DNA of 64,000 nt from assembly GCF_040187885.1 (NCBI RefSeq), contig NZ_JBDPLH010000013.1:19992-83991 (forward strand). Reading direction: 5' to 3'. The notes under the pieces were generated by a model, which worked only from the letters and a program-made list of their open reading frames with translations, was not told the DNA's origin and did not search any database. Position numbers and translations under genes: made by a program. Below are positions 62,601 through 64,000 of this stretch, in pieces. How positions within the stretch are numbered: the first letter of the stretch is position 1; each line of letters opens with the position of its first letter. This DNA is from Roseateles_E cavernae. Its GTDB lineage: Bacteria > Pseudomonadota > Gammaproteobacteria > Burkholderiales > Burkholderiaceae_C.

Positions 62601-63742
62601 TCATCGGCCAGGCCAATGGCGCGCAGATCGCGCTGCGCAACCCGCTGCTGGGCGTCGATGTGCGCGACGGCGAGTTCGCGCTGAGGCTCGACGGCAGCAC
62701 CGCCACCCTGGAGCGCCTGAGCGCCCGTGGCGGCGATGGCAAGCTCAGCGCCCAGGGCCGCGCACTGCTGGGCGACAAGCCAGAGCTCTCGCTGAGCATG
62801 ACGGCCGAACGCTTCGCGGCGCTGAGCCGGGTCGACCGGCGCCTGAGCGCCAGCGGGCAAGCCAGCCTGAAGATCAATCGGGAAGCCTTCAGCCTCGACG
62901 GGCGCTTCAAGGTCGATGAGGGTCTGTTCGACTTCAGTCGTGGCGATGCTCCCAGCCTGGATGACGATGTGCAGGTGCTGCGCCCCGACCGTGCCGTGCC
63001 CGAGGCCGGGCGTGCGCGCGCCAGCGGCCGGGCGCCGAAGATCGATGTGCAGCTCACGCTGGATCTGGGGCAGGCTTTGCGCATCAAGGGGCGCGGCCTG
63101 GACACCCGCTTGCGCGGCGAGCTGAAGCTGGTGCATCAGGGGGCGGGGCCGACCTTGACCGGGGTGCTGCGCACCTTCGGCGGCACCTACGACGCCTATG
63201 GCCAGCGCCTGGATATCGAACGCGGCGAGATCACTTTCGCCGGCGTGGTCGACAACCCGCGTCTGAACGTGCTGGCGGTGCGCCCGAATACCGATATCCG
63301 GGTCGGCGTGACCCTGACCGGCACGGCGCTGAACCCGCGCATCAAGCTGTTCTCGGAGCCCGATATGGGCGACACCGACAAGCTCTCCTGGCTGCTGCTG
63401 GGCCGTGCGCCCGACGGCCTGGGCCGCACCGACACGGCCCTGCTGCAGCGCGCCGCGCTGGCCTTGCTCAGCGGCGAAGGCGAGAGCACCTCGGGCAAGC
63501 TGATCAAGAACCTGGGGCTGGACGAGCTGTCGCTGAGCCAGGGCGAAGACGACTCGCGCGGCACCATCGTGCGCCTGGGCAAGAACATCTCGCGCCGCTG
63601 GTACCTCGGTTACGAGCGCGGCCTCAATGCCACCACCGGCAGCTGGCAGCTGATCTACCGCATCGCACGCCGATTCACCTTGCGCGCCCAGGCCGGCGAG
63701 GAGAGCGCGGTGGACCTGATCTGGCAGTGGAAGTGGGAGTAG
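59660..63742 (+). CDS. tamB: TamB, AsmA-like lipid-transport/translocation module
   Basis: A 1360-residue protein, near the usual 1250-1450. One N-terminal inner-membrane anchor (about 21-42: LLLTTSLALPGLAAVGALAL) is followed by long beta-rich AsmA-like repeats that span the periplasm. The C-terminal DUF490/TamB domain has LKLVHQGAGPTLTGVLRTFG, GRAPDGLGRTDTALL and ends RRFTLRAQAGEESAVDLIWQ. It pairs with TamA and is proposed to move phospholipids between membranes. ATG 59660 overlaps the tamA stop. Confidence 0.94.
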   Translation: MSEEHSTPAPATLPRKKRSRLLLTTSLALPGLAAVGALALYWGLKTEPGTGWLLRQVPGLQLEAPQGPLLGDFSARRLRYQSPGFSIDMQDLRWQGLSLAWERTPLLWGRLEIKRLQARRLALGWPDSPASTEPITAPQDLTLPLAVQIADLRVDEVHAPPLGAQPLRDLRAGVWLAEQEGQRHRIELQHLAWDKLSLSGQASVQTSAAMAVDLQALLRSGAQWQAQATLKGPLDAPALQARAETAGQALQLNAALRPFARWPLQAAELNADKFDLAALHSGLPSTVLSGHARLRASAWDQPAHLLAELRNAAAGRWDQQRLPVHSLKLDLQARPDHLQGLQDLSSLKVDVLEAQLGSAGAPAGRLSAQGTGLQLQARVSELRSAALDARLPALRLSGRVDLKGQLGERPSLDLDGRLSGDWQQSAKLSRPVELQLRANSDGRQIELQQALLQSGASRLDLKGQVLPASGPQGWSAKLSASAQDFDPRLLWAGEAGSGWAKGQHSLDATLQAELRQGADAWPLGTAKLQLQPSLLAGVGLDGQISYQASAKPELQLDLSSADNRLRLSAQGGATPQGRAEIAAPKLAALTPLLTLWAPQAQLSGGLQGTLALNGRDSGKDGGGSTSGRLEAKALQLKNLPGLDSLRLDGATLDWQLDSRIDAPLRAQAQLKQLSLNGSLVSQAQLDLQGSWARHQLKLDGLGYTPTPAWAATIADPAGLSGSLLLALNGQLSASPWLAWRQAKAPVNWQVQASRLLLRPTRSEQPDWVSARDVKLSLQLGSSIVLQQADLAPGRLELAGAGLRWSQIQWLAASDANGQPQLSAELELEPLAVAPLLARWQPDFGWGGKLVMGGRARVRSAPQVEVDIALSRAGGDLTVTDEAGVQALGLSELRLGLLASGGVWHFTQAVAGSNLGVLGGAITSRTSPQALWPAPDAPLEGVLQANVENLSTWGSWVPTGWRLGGSFTAGVQLAGKVGAPEIIGQANGAQIALRNPLLGVDVRDGEFALRLDGSTATLERLSARGGDGKLSAQGRALLGDKPELSLSMTAERFAALSRVDRRLSASGQASLKINREAFSLDGRFKVDEGLFDFSRGDAPSLDDDVQVLRPDRAVPEAGRARASGRAPKIDVQLTLDLGQALRIKGRGLDTRLRGELKLVHQGAGPTLTGVLRTFGGTYDAYGQRLDIERGEITFAGVVDNPRLNVLAVRPNTDIRVGVTLTGTALNPRIKLFSEPDMGDTDKLSWLLLGRAPDGLGRTDTALLQRAALALLSGEGESTSGKLIKNLGLDELSLSQGEDDSRGTIVRLGKNISRRWYLGYERGLNATTGSWQLIYRIARRFTLRAQAGEESAVDLIWQWKWE

Positions 63743-63816
63743 CAGGGGCAGCGATCCCGGGTGTCGAACCCGCCGCTCATGCGACAATTCGCGCCGCCCC
63801 GGCTCCGGGGCAATGG

Positions 63817-63891
63817 CTCTCCGTAGTTCAATGGATAGAACGGCCGCCTCCTAAGCGGCAAATGTGGGTTCGATTCCCGCCGGAGGGACCA
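63817..63891 (+). tRNA. tRNA-Arg (anticodon CCT)
   Basis: A 75-base cloverleaf with encoded CCA. The acceptor pairs CTCTCCG with CGGAGGG (one T-G wobble), the D stem is GTTC/GAAC, the anticodon stem GCCGC/GCGGC with loop CTCCTAA gives CCT (reads AGG), and the T arm is GTGGG-TTCGATT-CCCGC. A GC-rich hairpin lies just upstream (63796-63811). Nothing gene-like is seen from 63892 to the end except a hairpin at 63962-63981 without a T-run. Confidence 0.92.
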
Positions 63892-64000
63892 GCCTGTCAC
63901 ACAGGCGGCCCCATGCGCTGGTTTCAGCTCGCGACCGAGCCTGATCGGACTGCTGTCTGACGCCGGCGCCAAAGTGCCGGCACAAAAGCACCCGCCAGTG

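Noticed and set aside
63962..63981. Hairpin GCCGGCGC-CAAA-GTGCCGGC near the right edge
   Set aside because: It has no T-run and the window ends soon after, so neither a terminator nor any other role can be supported.

Overview
The window is G+C-rich (about two thirds by eye), densely coded DNA from a betaproteobacterial chromosome, most likely order Burkholderiales and perhaps the Roseateles/Paucibacter/Sphaerotilaceae group (inference). The evidence is the gene set: a DctPQM TRAP system, a Bug-type (TctC) binding protein, an EpsA-type LuxR regulator, a DUF3391 HD-GYP protein, SapC, a VC_2705-type symporter with a DUF4212 partner, and three tRNA genes. I see no insertion sequence, integrase, prophage gene, CRISPR array or rRNA. 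No stretch of more than 300 bp lacks a gene; the largest gap is 8931-9142 (212 bp).

Layout. 1-8930 (all minus): 5' part of a TonB-dependent receptor, tex, a DnaQ-like exonuclease, a cNMP/CBS/DUF294 protein, an Na+/solute symporter with its small subunit, a TPR protein and a YggT-like membrane protein. 9143-14532 (plus): prfB with its programmed +1 frameshift, pepN, fbp, tRNA-Thr(CGT) and a VanZ-like protein. 14546-19260 (minus): a periplasmic binding-protein homologue, an EpsA-like LuxR regulator and a dctP-dctQ-dctM TRAP operon. 19416-21883 (plus): the ergothioneine genes egtB-egtD and a DUF427 protein.

21873-28812 (minus) is an aromatic catabolic operon: MBL-fold protein, VOC protein, FAD hydroxylase, DUF2783, TctC-type binding protein, hmgA, fahA. 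It diverges from an IclR regulator (28958) across a short AT-rich region that carries a perfect 10-bp inverted repeat. 30319-38256 (minus) is a seven-gene siderophore-uptake operon (TonB receptor, DUF2218, FecB-, FecCD- and FecE-like ABC genes, periplasmic esterase) behind a good Fur-box match and divergent from an AraC regulator; a FeeM-like N-acyltransferase follows. 39192-41821 (minus) holds pcaB and a PcaC-PcaD fusion of the beta-ketoadipate pathway.

41924-45025: SapC and a CNNM/CorC protein (minus), apaH and tRNA-Ser(TGA) (plus). 45033-51431 (minus): an orphan hypothetical protein, a large lipoprotein, an oligopeptide-type binding protein, an HD-GYP phosphodiesterase and a dihaem cytochrome c. 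51531-63742: a MoxR ATPase, a small membrane protein, a GNAT and an S9 peptidase (plus), an EAL-Cache protein (minus), then a CoxE-like VWA protein, tamA and tamB (plus, overlapping starts and stops). tRNA-Arg(CCT) lies at 63817-63891.

Most genes are ordinary core or lineage-typical genes. The parts most worth a second look are the homogentisate operon with its atypical MBL and VOC members, an intrinsic terminator that abuts the DUF294 start codon, the esterase-ended siderophore operon with the acyltransferase behind it, the MoxR and VWA genes separated by other genes, and the unrecognised proteins at 45033-47621.
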